A DNA stretch of 47,705 nucleotides from Zoogloea sp. (GTDB taxonomy: Bacteria; Pseudomonadota; Gammaproteobacteria; Burkholderiales; Rhodocyclaceae): NCBI GenBank assembly GCA_009026175.1, contig WBTZ01000019.1, positions 1 to 47,705 of the forward strand, written 5' to 3'. The notes beneath the pieces are model-generated. The model saw only the letters and a list, made by a program, of their open reading frames with translations. It was not told where the DNA came from and made no database searches. The position numbers were made by a program, and so were the translations under genes. This document shows, in pieces, positions 1 to 10,086 of the stretch; within the stretch, counting starts at the first letter, position 1; every line of letters begins with the position of its first letter.

Positions 1-34
1 CGCCCCAGCCGGCCCCTGCCCTTCTGAATCAATA

Positions 35-67
35 AACGCGGTTCTCACCCAACCGCGTTCCGTCTTT
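35..67 (+). terminator. Terminator-like hairpin upstream of aspS
   Basis: Nine-base perfect arms AACGCGGTT (35-43) and AACCGCGTT (51-59) flank a 7-nt loop and are followed by a T-rich stretch (CCGTCTTTT). It probably ends the gene lying left of the window. A TGA at 25-27 could be that gene's stop, but too little of it is visible to name. Confidence 0.55.
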
Positions 68-87
68 TCCAGGAATACAGACCCACC

Positions 88-1878
<1,791 letters not shown>

Positions 1879-1919
1879 CCCTGCGCCCCTCGACGCAGGG
1901 GCGCGCGCCATACCCCCAG

Positions 1920-1963
1920 AAGCTGCAAGGACCACATCCGGACGTGGCCCTTGCAGCTTTTAT
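1920..1963 (+). terminator. Rho-independent terminator of aspS
   Basis: A 16-bp stem with one mismatch (arms beginning AAGCTGCAAGG and ending CCTTGCAGCTT) is followed by TTTTAT. It lies 41 bases after the aspS stop. It also rules out the upstream in-frame TTG at 1951 as start of the next gene, because that codon sits inside the stem. Confidence 0.85.
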
Positions 1964-2034
1964 CATTTGCCCCCTCAAGATTGAGGCGTGCAGGCCGTAT
2001 CCATGAACGTCCCGCAACTGACCGCCCCCTCTCC

Positions 2035-3651
2035 GTGATCGATCTCGGCAATATTTCCGCTCTCGTCGTCGAAGCCAATCCCACCATGCGGACCCAGCTG
2101 CGCACGATGCTGAACATGAGCGGGATCAGCAAAGTCCAGTTTGCCGTCACCGCCGGCGTCGCAGTGCGCAAGCTGCGCGATGGCCGCTTCGACCTGATCC
2201 TGTGCGAATACCACCTGGGCGATGGCCAGGACGGCCAGCACCTGCTGGAAGACCTGCGCCACCACAACATCATCCCCCTCGCCACGCTGTTCCTGATGGT
2301 CACCGGCGAGCGCCAATACGAGCGCGTGGTCAGTGCGGCCGAACTGGCCCCCAACGATTACATCCTCAAGCCCTTCGCCGCCGACACCCTGCACGACCGG
2401 ATCCAGCGGGCGCTCGAAAAGCGCGAGGCCTTCATGCCCACCTATCAGCTGATCGAGCTGGGCAATGCCCCGGATGCCATCCAGGCCTGTGTCACCGGCG
2501 AAGAGAAACATCCCCAGTGGAGCATCGACTTCATGCGGCTGCGGGCCGAGTTGCTGGTCGCCAGCGGCCACGCGGAAGAAGCCCAGCGCCTGTACGACCA
2601 CATCCTGTCGAAGCGCAGCATCCCATGGGCCCGCCTGGGCCTGGCCAAGGCGCTCTTCATGCAGAAGCGCTACGCCGAAGCAGAGGACATCCTGCAGAGC
2701 CTGGTGACCGAGAACGACCTGTTCCTGGACGCCTACGACTGGCTGTCCCGGACGCGGGAAGCCGCAGGCGAACTCGAGGGCGCCCGCTCCGTGCTGGCCA
2801 CGGCCACCCAGCTTTCGCCCCACCGGGTCGGACGCCTGCGCCGGCTGGGCGAGCTCGCCATCGAAACGGGTGACCATGACACCGCCGAGAAAGTCCTCAC
2901 GGAAGTCGTCCGCAAGGGGAAATACTCCGATTTCCGCGACCCCGAAGACCACGTCCGCCTGATCCAGGCACAGCTCGGCAAGGGTGACACCGGGCAGGCC
3001 GAGGCCACCATCCGCGACCTCGAGCGCTCGATGCTGGGCCTCGACAAGACCCGCAGCTGCGCCACCCTGTCCAGCGCCCTGGTCCATCTCAAGAAGGGCG
3101 ACCAGGCCAAAGCCGGCGAAGCCATCCGCAGCCTCGCCGACGACCTCACCGGCGGCCCGGGCCTGTCGATCGGCCTCAAGCGCGAGCTGGCCCGGGCCTG
3201 CTTCGCCAGCAACCTGGTCGAGCACGGCACCGAGGTGGTCCTCGACATCATGCGCAACGCCCCAGATCCGCGCACCCTGGAAAGCACCAAGGCGATCCTG
3301 CGGGAAGCCGGCAAGCCCGAGCTGTGCGAGCAACTCGCCACGCGCATGGACGGCGAGGTGAAGGACCTTGTTGCCGAAGGCGCCCGCAAGGCCCAGAGCG
3401 GCGACTACGACGGCGCCGTGCAGTTCATGCTGAGCGCGGCGCGCAAGATGCCGGGCAACGCCCATGTGCTCTTCAACGCCACCCTGGCCCTCCTCAAGCA
3501 CATCGAGAACTGCGGCTGGAACGACCGCTTCGCCGAGCAGGCCCGGAACATGATGGAACGGGCCCGCCAGCACGACCCCGGAAACCCCCGCCTGCCAGCC
3601 CTGACCGCCTACTACTACAACCTGCTCAAGAAGTACGGCATCCAGCCCTGA
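2035..3651 (+). CDS. Receiver-domain protein with TPR repeats; phospho-acceptor replaced by Glu
   Basis: The protein has 538 residues from GTG 2035, chosen because upstream in-frame starts lie in or next to the aspS terminator and the receiver fold begins here (VIDLGNISALVVE). Residues 7-125 form a CheY-like receiver. Thr90 (MVTGER) and Lys112 (ILKPF) are conserved, but the acidic pair reads E13-A14 and the phospho-acceptor position is Glu58 (LILCEYHL) instead of Asp. About 400 residues of TPR-like helical repeats follow, with no DNA-binding or enzymatic output domain. Family members are scaffold or interaction proteins of unknown partner. Glu suggests a phosphorylation-independent or constitutively active-like receiver; that is inference. 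It stands alone after a terminator. Confidence 0.85.
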   Translation: MIDLGNISALVVEANPTMRTQLRTMLNMSGISKVQFAVTAGVAVRKLRDGRFDLILCEYHLGDGQDGQHLLEDLRHHNIIPLATLFLMVTGERQYERVVSAAELAPNDYILKPFAADTLHDRIQRALEKREAFMPTYQLIELGNAPDAIQACVTGEEKHPQWSIDFMRLRAELLVASGHAEEAQRLYDHILSKRSIPWARLGLAKALFMQKRYAEAEDILQSLVTENDLFLDAYDWLSRTREAAGELEGARSVLATATQLSPHRVGRLRRLGELAIETGDHDTAEKVLTEVVRKGKYSDFRDPEDHVRLIQAQLGKGDTGQAEATIRDLERSMLGLDKTRSCATLSSALVHLKKGDQAKAGEAIRSLADDLTGGPGLSIGLKRELARACFASNLVEHGTEVVLDIMRNAPDPRTLESTKAILREAGKPELCEQLATRMDGEVKDLVAEGARKAQSGDYDGAVQFMLSAARKMPGNAHVLFNATLALLKHIENCGWNDRFAEQARNMMERARQHDPGNPRLPALTAYYYNLLKKYGIQP

Positions 3652-3660
3652 CGACAGGGC

Positions 3661-3669
3661 TGCTACACT
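3661..3669 (+). promoter_or_regulatory. Possible extended -10 promoter for the RNase/inhibitor pair
   Basis: TGCTACACT is an extended -10 element (TG-N-TACACT) 33 bases before the RNase start. No convincing -35 hexamer is visible 16-18 bp upstream. A 7-bp hairpin (3644-3661) overlaps the preceding stop codon. Confidence 0.35.
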
Positions 3670-3701
3670 CGCAGGCCATCAGCAACATCCTCTGCCTGCC
3701 C

Positions 3702-4073
3702 ATGCGCCTGCTCCGCCTCCTGAGCTTCCTGCTTCTCTTCGCCGCCGTCGGTGCCGAAGCACGCGGCCTCCTGGACTGGGGCCGCGAGGACATCCCGGTC
3801 ATCGATGTGGACCGCCTCCCACCGGAGGCGCGGGAAACCCTGGCCCTCATCCACCAGGGTGGCCCCTTCCCCTACCGACGGGACGGCATCCGCTTCCAGA
3901 ACCGCGAGGGCCGTCTGCCCGACGCAGCACCGGCCTACTACCGGGAATACACTGTCCCCACCCCCGGCTCCCGCGACCGGGGCGCCCGCCGCATCATCAG
4001 CGGCGGAAATCCGCCCAAGGTCTTCTATTACAGCGGCGACCACTACCGCAGCTTTCGCCGCATCCAGGAATGA
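3702..4073 (+). CDS. Secreted barnase-like guanyl-specific ribonuclease
   Basis: A 123-residue precursor. A short hydrophobic signal peptide (1-20, ending AEA) predicts export, leaving a mature RNase of about 100 residues, the usual N1/T1 (barnase) size. The catalytic set is visible: Glu82 in YYREYTVPTPG, the Arg-rich loop RGARRIISGG (Arg93/96/97), and His114 in YYSGDHYRSF. These correspond to barnase Glu73, Arg87 and His102. The enzyme should cleave single-stranded RNA after G. The barstar-like gene starts 31 bases downstream, so the two form a nuclease/inhibitor pair. Whether it serves nutrient scavenging or antagonism is not shown. Confidence 0.85.
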   Translation: MRLLRLLSFLLLFAAVGAEARGLLDWGREDIPVIDVDRLPPEARETLALIHQGGPFPYRRDGIRFQNREGRLPDAAPAYYREYTVPTPGSRDRGARRIISGGNPPKVFYYSGDHYRSFRRIQE

Positions 4074-4104
4074 AGCCGATCATCCTGCGCCCGGAGAGTC
4101 CCCG

Positions 4105-4548
4105 ATGACCGCCCCCCAGTTCCACCTCCTGCTGCCCCGCGCCGAAAAGGCCGGGCCCTGCCGCATGCCCTTTGCCGCCGACCTCGCCCTCGAAGAGGCC
4201 TCCGAAAGCCTCGACTACCCCTTCCTGCGCGTCGACCTCTCCCGGGTTTCCGACCGGGAAGGCTTTCTTGACGCCATTGGCAAGGCCCTGTCCTTCCCCG
4301 ACTGGTACGGCCACAACTGGGACGCTCTTGCCGACTGCCTGACCGACATGTCGTGGCTCGCCGCCGACGGCTACGTGATCGCCCTCGAAAACGCCGACGG
4401 CTTCGCCACAGCCCACCCCACCGACTTCGCTATGGCGCTGTCCATCCTCCAGGATGCAGCAGACACATGGCGGGAGGATGGCGTCCCGTTCTGGACCCTG
4501 GTCGGGGCTGCCGACGCGACCGCGCCCTGGCTGCGCGAGCTGGAGTGA
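4105..4548 (+). CDS. Barstar-family ribonuclease inhibitor
   Basis: A 147-residue cytoplasmic protein without signal peptide. The barstar core is recognisable from FPDWYGHNWDALADCL onward, the helix carrying the inhibitory acidic and aromatic residues. It is longer than classical barstar (about 90 residues), with some 50 extra N-terminal residues. It follows the barnase-like gene directly and should protect the cell from unexported enzyme. Its stop overlaps the next gene's GTG (GTGA, 4545-4548), so nudB is translationally coupled to it. ATG 4105 is preceded by GGAGAG. Confidence 0.85.
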   Translation: MTAPQFHLLLPRAEKAGPCRMPFAADLALEEASESLDYPFLRVDLSRVSDREGFLDAIGKALSFPDWYGHNWDALADCLTDMSWLAADGYVIALENADGFATAHPTDFAMALSILQDAADTWREDGVPFWTLVGAADATAPWLRELE

Positions 4549-5018
4549 GCCCTCCTTCCAAACAACCGGTCTCGGCCCTGGTAGTCATCCACACCCCGGG
4601 GCTGCAGGTGCTGGTCATGGAGCGGGCCGGCAATGCCGGCCTGTGGCAATCCGTGACGGGCAGCCGGGAGGGCGGGGAAGCCCTCATCGACACGGCCGTG
4701 CGCGAAGTGGCCGAGGAGACCGGCATCGCCATCACGGCCGACGCCCTCACCGACTGGCAACTGACGAATCGCTTCCCGATCCTGCCGCGCTGGCGGGGGC
4801 GTTATGCGCCGGGAGTGACCCACAACACCGAGCACGTATTCAGCTTGCAGGTTGCCGATGACACGCCGGTCCGGCTGGCACCGGACGAGCACACCGCCTG
4901 CCTCTGGCTCCCCTGGGCCGAAGCCGCCGCACGGGTCTTCTCATGGACCAACCGCGACGCCATCCGGCTGGTCGCCCGGAGGCTCAGCGCGCCCCGGCTT
5001 CCGCGATCACCTTCCTGA
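4545..5018 (+). CDS. nudB: Dihydroneopterin triphosphate diphosphatase (NUDIX)
   Basis: A 157-residue NUDIX hydrolase that removes pyrophosphate from dihydroneopterin triphosphate in folate synthesis. The NUDIX box is intact, running from GSREGGEALID to REVAEETGI and fitting GX5EX7REUXEEXGU. NTEHVF and the length fit NudB better than generic NUDIX proteins. GTG 4545 overlaps the barstar stop. In many betaproteobacteria nudB lies just after aspS; here the receiver-TPR gene and RNase/inhibitor pair lie between them. The 3' end overlaps the convergent small CWC gene by about 35 bases. Confidence 0.85.
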   Translation: MSPPSKQPVSALVVIHTPGLQVLVMERAGNAGLWQSVTGSREGGEALIDTAVREVAEETGIAITADALTDWQLTNRFPILPRWRGRYAPGVTHNTEHVFSLQVADDTPVRLAPDEHTACLWLPWAEAAARVFSWTNRDAIRLVARRLSAPRLPRSPS

Positions 5019-5187
5019 GGCAGTCCGGGCAATAACACTGGCCCGCATCAGCGGCCGGCACCGCCAGCACGGGGGGCAGGCTGGCGCACCAGCATGCCTC
5101 CTGCCCCGCGGCCATCCCGCAGGTGAAGCGTGCACCACAGGCCGGGCACACGTTGGTGAGCGGCGCATCCCTCTTCGATTCGTCCAT
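4984..5187 (-). CDS. Cysteine-rich CWC family protein
   Basis: A 67-residue protein with paired cysteines: CPACGARFTCG, then CWC, then CYCPDC near the C terminus. This matches the small Cys_rich_CWC family, presumed zinc-binding and of unknown function. ATG 5187 is chosen over the adjacent GTG 5190 because GAGGAG lies at ideal spacing before it. It runs against nudB with overlapping 3' ends, and its 5' end is divergent from argB. Confidence 0.75.
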   Translation of the reverse strand: MDESKRDAPLTNVCPACGARFTCGMAAGQEACWCASLPPVLAVPAADAGQCYCPDCLRKVIAEAGAR

Positions 5188-5225
5188 CACAGCTCCTCGT
5201 CAATCGGACCCTCGAGTGTAGTTGA

Positions 5226-6236
<1,011 letters not shown>

Positions 6237-6262
6237 AACCCTCTGCGCGGAACTCCGGGGCC

Positions 6263-6288
6263 TGCGGGACACTCTTCACAGTCCCGCA
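6263..6288 (+). terminator. Hairpin after argB
   Basis: Perfect 8-bp arms TGCGGGAC and GTCCCGCA are separated by 10 nt, 27 bases after the argB stop and just before dsbB. There is no strong T tract, so it may be a weak or partial terminator. Confidence 0.45.
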
Positions 6289-6310
6289 AGCTTCGTTCCC
6301 CCTCTCTCCC

Positions 6311-6814
6311 ATGCTCTCACGCTTGTCTCCCCGCTCCCTCGGCCTGGCCCTGTTCAGCCTCTGCGCCGCCTTGCTGGCCTTCGGCCTCTACCTGCAGCAC
6401 GTGAAGGGCATCGAACCCTGCCCCATGTGCATCATGCAGCGCTATGCCATGGCGGCCTGCGGCCTCATCGGCCTGCTCGCCGGGCTGCACAACCCCAGGG
6501 GCCGCAGCCTCTACCTCTACGCCGGCCTGCTGGGTCTGGCCGCGCTGGCCGGTGGCGGCGTGGCGGCGCGCCAGTCCTGGCTGCAATGGTTTCCGCCGGC
6601 CGTCTCCGAATGCGGCCCCGGCCTCGAGTACATGCTCGAGAGCTTTCCGCTCACCTCGGCCCTGCCGATGATCTTCCGTGGCGCCGGTGACTGCTCCGCC
6701 ATCGACTGGACCTTCCTCGGCCTGTCGATTGCCAACTGGTCCTTCGTGGTCTTCGCCCTCATTCTCATCTCGCTTGCCAGCTTCCTGCTGCAACGCCGCA
6801 AGAGCCAGGCCTGA
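6311..6814 (+). CDS. dsbB: Disulfide bond formation protein B
   Basis: A 167-residue inner-membrane oxidase that reoxidises DsbA and passes electrons to quinone. Four hydrophobic segments are visible. The first periplasmic redox pair is Cys-Pro-Met-Cys in GIEPCPMC. The second pair is C in SECGPG and C in GAGDCSAIDW, flanking the long second loop. The length is typical. Nothing in the neighbourhood is functionally linked, and a GC-rich inverted repeat follows at once. Confidence 0.95.
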   Translation: MLSRLSPRSLGLALFSLCAALLAFGLYLQHVKGIEPCPMCIMQRYAMAACGLIGLLAGLHNPRGRSLYLYAGLLGLAALAGGGVAARQSWLQWFPPAVSECGPGLEYMLESFPLTSALPMIFRGAGDCSAIDWTFLGLSIANWSFVVFALILISLASFLLQRRKSQA

Positions 6815-6825
6815 GAAACGCCCCA

Positions 6826-6863
6826 GCGCGGGGCGAGTCGCACCATCACAGTGCGCCCCGCGC
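6826..6863 (+). terminator. GC-rich inverted repeat after dsbB
   Basis: Ten-base perfect arms GCGCGGGGCG (6826-6835) and CGCCCCGCGC (6854-6863) enclose 18 nt. It starts 11 bases after the dsbB stop and is followed by CTTCTCC, not a true T run. It may terminate dsbB. It also contains the NtrC-like site listed separately. Confidence 0.5.
6840..6854 (+). promoter_or_regulatory. NtrC-like binding site upstream of nirB
   Basis: GCACCATCACAGTGC fits the NtrC dyad GCAC-Y-N5-R-GTGC. It lies about 80 bases upstream of a sigma-54 promoter, a normal distance for an enhancer. The same bases lie in the loop of the dsbB hairpin, so chance complementarity cannot be excluded. Confidence 0.5.
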
Positions 6864-6921
6864 CTTCTCCGGCCTCCTCCCGGGCAAGGGCTTTCCGCGC
6901 CACTACTGGGAAAACCCTTCC

Positions 6922-6937
6922 TGGCACAGCCATTGCT
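6922..6937 (+). promoter_or_regulatory. Sigma-54 (RpoN) promoter of the nirB operon
   Basis: TGGCACAGCCATTGCT matches the -24/-12 consensus (TGGCAC-N5-TTGCW), with invariant GG and GC exactly 10 bp apart. The predicted start is about 6948, giving a leader of roughly 205 nt before nirB. With the NtrC-like site it indicates activation under nitrogen limitation, that is, assimilatory control. Confidence 0.8.
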
Positions 6938-6994
6938 AGGTTGATTCCAACTCAGGCGCACGCCTGGCAATAATGATGTTGCCGCGCAGTGCGC

Positions 6995-7036
6995 CACCTG
7001 AATCCAGGTGTTTGCGCTCCGCGTCCTGACGGAGCG
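6995..7036 (+). promoter_or_regulatory. Tandem hairpins in the nirB leader
   Basis: Two neighbouring hairpins lie 4 nt apart: CACCTG/CAGGTG with loop AATC (6995-7010) and CGCTCCG/CGGAGCG with an 8-nt loop (7015-7036). Nitrate/nitrite leaders are often antiterminated by ANTAR proteins at paired hairpins. The canonical hexaloops with A1 and G4 are not seen, so this assignment is speculative. Confidence 0.35.
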
Positions 7037-7100
7037 ACGTGGCAGGCCAACGACGGCCCGACCACGATCAACGACGATTTCTCCTGCCCAAGGCTTACCG

Positions 7101-7130
7101 CCCGAGTCGGCCGCATTGCGACCGCTCGGG
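7101..7130 (+). promoter_or_regulatory. Strong hairpin just upstream of nirB
   Basis: CCCGAG/CTCGGG continues into CGG/CCG and CGC/GCG with one bulge and one mismatch, giving about 12 bp around a 3-nt loop. It ends 23 bases before the ATG and has no T tract, so it may affect translation or mRNA stability rather than terminate transcription. Confidence 0.4.
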
Positions 7131-7153
7131 GAGAATCAATCGTCGGAGGAATC

Positions 7154-9616
7154 ATGCGCAAACTCAAACTGGTCATGGTCGGCAACGGTATGGCGGGCGT
7201 CCGCACGCTGGAAGAGCTGCAGAAGATCGCGCCGGACATGTACGACATCACCGTCTTCGGTGCCGAGCCGCATCCCAACTACAACCGCATCCTGCTCTCG
7301 CCCGTCCTGGCCGGCGAGATGACCATCCAGGACATCATCCTGAATGACCTGCAGTGGTACGCCGACAACGACATCAACCTGCACCTGGGCGCCCGGGTCG
7401 GCAGGATCGACCGGCGCAACCGCTCGGTGACTGCCACCGGCGCCAATGGCGAGACCATCTCGGTCGACTACGACCGCCTGCTGCTGGCCACCGGCTCCAC
7501 CCCCTTCATCCTGCCGATCCCGGGCAACGACCTGCCGGGCGTGATCTCCTACCGGGACATCAAGGACACCGACGAGATGATCGATGCCGCCGCCCGCTAC
7601 AAGCACGCGGTCGTCATCGGGGCCGGCCTGCTCGGCCTGGAAGCGGCCAACGGCCTGGCCCTGCGAGGCATGGACGTGACCGTGGTGCACCTCTCCGACT
7701 GGATCATGGAACGCCAGCTCGACCGCACCGCCGGCAAGATGCTGCAGGCCGCCCTGGAAGCCAAGGGCATGAAGTTCAAGCTCAACGCCCACACCGCCGA
7801 ACTGGTGAAGGGCGAGTCCGGCCGGGTCTGCGCGATCAGGTTCAAGGACGGTGACACCCTGCCCGCCGACCTGGTCTGCATGGCCGCCGGCATCCGCCCC
7901 AACGTGGCCCTCGCCGAACAGGCCGGCATCCACTGCAACCGGGGCATCGTGGTCAATGACACCCTGCAGACCTACGACCCCCGCGTGTATGCCGTCGGCG
8001 AGTGCGCCAACCACCGGGGCACCGCCTACGGCCTGGTCGCTCCGTTGTTCGAGCAGGCCAAGGTGTGCGCCAACCACCTGGCGGAGATGGGCATCGGGCG
8101 CTACCAGGGCTCGGTGACCAGCACCAAGCTCAAGGTCACCGGCATCGACGTGTTCTCGGCCGGCGACTTCTCCGGTGCCGAGGGCACCGAGGACATCGTG
8201 CTGCACGACCCCGGCCTGGGCATCTACAAGCGCATCGTGCTGAAGGACGACAGGCTGGTCGGCGCCGTGCTCTACGGCGACACCAAGGATGGCGCCTGGT
8301 ACTTCCAGCTGCTCAAGGACGAACAGAACATCCACGACATCCGCGACCACCTGGTGTTCGGCAATTCGCACCTGGGCGACGTCGGCCACAAGGGCAACAG
8401 CATGGCGGCCAGCATGCCCGACAGCGCCGAGGTCTGCGGCTGCAACGGAGTCTGCAAGGGCACCATCGTCAAGGCGATCAAGGAGCACGGCCTGTTCTCC
8501 CTGGAGGATGTCCGCAAGCACACCAAGGCCTCCAGCTCCTGCGGCTCCTGTACCGGCCTGGTCGAACAGATCCTGGCCTCGACGGTGGGCGGCGCCTACC
8601 AGCCGGCCGACTCCAACAACAAGGCCGTGTGCGGCTGCACCGACCTGTCCCACGGCGAGGTGCGCAAGGCGGTCCGGGAGCACAAGCTGCTCTCCGTCAG
8701 CGAGGCCCAGCAATACCTGCGCTGGAAGACGCCCAACGGCTGCGCCACCTGCCGCCCGGCGCTCAACTACTACTGCATCTCCAGTTGGCCCCACGAAGCC
8801 ATCGACGACCCGCAGAGCCGCTTCATCAACGAGCGTGCCCACGCCAACATCCAGAAGGACGGCACCTACTCGGTCGTGCCGCGCATGTGGGGCGGCCTGA
8901 CCACCCCCACCGAGCTGCGCGCCATCGCCGACGCCGCGGAGAAGTACAAGGTCCCCACCGTCAAGGTCACCGGCGGCCAGCGCATCGACCTGCTCGGCGT
9001 GAAGAAGGAAGACCTGCCCGCGATGTGGGCCGACTTCGCCCAGGCCGGCATGGCCTCCGGGCACGCTTACGGCAAGAGCCTGCGCACCGTGAAGACCTGC
9101 GTCGGCTCCGAACACTGCCGCTTCGGCACCCAGCGCTCCATGGAACTGGGGGTCAAGCTCGAGAAGATGCTGTTCGGCATGTGGAGCCCCCACAAGGTCA
9201 AGCTGGCGGTGTCCGGCTGCCCCCGCAACTGCGCGGAGTCGGGCATCAAGGACATCGGCGTGATCGGAGTGGACTCCGGCTACGAGCTCTACATCGGCGG
9301 CAACGGCGGGATCAAGACCGAGGTCGCCCAGTTCTTCTGCAAGGTGGCGGGCGACGAGGAGGTCATGGAATACGGCGGCGCCTTCATCCAGCTGTACCGG
9401 GAAGAGGGCTTCTACCTCGAACGCACCTGCCATTACCTGGAGCGGGTCGGCATGGAGCACATCAAGCAGCACGTGCTGGAGAACGCCGAAAGGCGCAAGG
9501 AACTGTACGCGCAGCTCCTGTTCGCCCTGCAGAACTACAAGGACCCCTGGGCCGAGCGCTTCGAGGACACATCCGGCGGCGCCCTGAGGCGCGAATTCGA
9601 GATCATCAAGGTGTGA
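7154..9616 (+). CDS. nirB: NAD(P)H-dependent nitrite reductase, large subunit
   Basis: An 820-residue cytoplasmic siroheme enzyme reducing nitrite to ammonium. In order: an FAD/NAD(P)H oxidoreductase region (1-300, GNGMAG near the N terminus, VIGAGLLGLEAANG for NAD); two BFD-like [2Fe-2S] modules beginning VCGCNGVC (about 426) and VCGCTD (about 491); then the siroheme/[4Fe-4S] domains with ligands in CVGSEHC (about 648) and CPRNC (about 689). ATG 7154 follows GGAGGA at good spacing. nirD follows 11 bases later. The sigma-54 promoter and NtrC-like site argue for an assimilatory role. No nitrate reductase gene is in the window. Confidence 0.97.
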   Translation: MRKLKLVMVGNGMAGVRTLEELQKIAPDMYDITVFGAEPHPNYNRILLSPVLAGEMTIQDIILNDLQWYADNDINLHLGARVGRIDRRNRSVTATGANGETISVDYDRLLLATGSTPFILPIPGNDLPGVISYRDIKDTDEMIDAAARYKHAVVIGAGLLGLEAANGLALRGMDVTVVHLSDWIMERQLDRTAGKMLQAALEAKGMKFKLNAHTAELVKGESGRVCAIRFKDGDTLPADLVCMAAGIRPNVALAEQAGIHCNRGIVVNDTLQTYDPRVYAVGECANHRGTAYGLVAPLFEQAKVCANHLAEMGIGRYQGSVTSTKLKVTGIDVFSAGDFSGAEGTEDIVLHDPGLGIYKRIVLKDDRLVGAVLYGDTKDGAWYFQLLKDEQNIHDIRDHLVFGNSHLGDVGHKGNSMAASMPDSAEVCGCNGVCKGTIVKAIKEHGLFSLEDVRKHTKASSSCGSCTGLVEQILASTVGGAYQPADSNNKAVCGCTDLSHGEVRKAVREHKLLSVSEAQQYLRWKTPNGCATCRPALNYYCISSWPHEAIDDPQSRFINERAHANIQKDGTYSVVPRMWGGLTTPTELRAIADAAEKYKVPTVKVTGGQRIDLLGVKKEDLPAMWADFAQAGMASGHAYGKSLRTVKTCVGSEHCRFGTQRSMELGVKLEKMLFGMWSPHKVKLAVSGCPRNCAESGIKDIGVIGVDSGYELYIGGNGGIKTEVAQFFCKVAGDEEVMEYGGAFIQLYREEGFYLERTCHYLERVGMEHIKQHVLENAERRKELYAQLLFALQNYKDPWAERFEDTSGGALRREFEIIKV

Positions 9617-9627
9617 GGGCCGCAACG

Positions 9628-9939
9628 ATGAACGACTGGAAACTGATCTGTGCCCTCGCCGACGTGCCCGTGCTGGGCGCCCGCGTCGTGGAAAGCAGCC
9701 TGAAGGGCCGCATCGCCCTGTTCCGCAACAGCGTCGACCAGGTCTTCGCGGTGCATGACAAATGCCCCCACAAGGGCGGCCCCCTGTCCCAGGGCATCGT
9801 CCATGGCAGCACCGTCACCTGCCCCCTGCACAGCTGGAAGATCCAGCTGGAAGACGGCCAGGTGGTAGCCCCGGATGTCGGCTGCGTCACATCCTTCCCG
9901 GTGAAGATCGACGACGGGCAGGTCTATATGCAGCTCTGA
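9628..9939 (+). CDS. nirD: Nitrite reductase small subunit, Rieske-type
   Basis: A 103-residue partner of NirB. It keeps the Rieske ligand pairs Cys-X-His (CPHKGGPL) and Cys-X2-His (CPLHSW), so it probably carries a [2Fe-2S] cluster. Some NirD proteins, including that of E. coli, have lost these ligands. It starts 11 bases after nirB and is followed by a hairpin before narK, consistent with one transcript. Confidence 0.95.
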   Translation: MNDWKLICALADVPVLGARVVESSLKGRIALFRNSVDQVFAVHDKCPHKGGPLSQGIVHGSTVTCPLHSWKIQLEDGQVVAPDVGCVTSFPVKIDDGQVYMQL

Positions 9940-9958
9940 CCCCACCCCACGGGAACAC

Positions 9959-9979
9959 GCAGGCGAGGCTGTCGCCTGC
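9959..9979 (+). other. Hairpin between nirD and narK
   Basis: Perfect 8-bp arms GCAGGCGA and TCGCCTGC enclose a 5-nt loop, 19 bases after the nirD stop. There is no T tract. It could stabilise the nirBD message or attenuate read-through into narK. The rest of the 147-base gap shows no clear promoter. Confidence 0.4.
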
Positions 9980-10086
9980 TGCCGTCCCCGCACACCCGAT
10001 ACCGCGCAACGCCTTGAAGCCGCCTCTGGAGCGGGCCGAGGGAGCGTTTGCGCCCAGATTCCGAAACTCACCAAGAGCTCACGACC

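Noticed and set aside
1951-2034. Upstream TTG start extending the receiver-TPR protein by 28 residues
   Set aside because: The TTG lies inside the aspS terminator stem; the extension is Arg-rich and outside the receiver fold.
1975-3573. Long minus-strand open frame (about 530 codons) opposite the receiver-TPR gene
   Set aside because: Codon-phase shadow in GC-rich DNA: no domain, and the plus-strand frame has a clear receiver and TPRs.
7136-9625. 829-codon minus-strand open frame opposite nirB
   Set aside because: Low-complexity Gly/Ala/Val/His translation mirrored from nirB codons; no recognisable motif or ribosome site.
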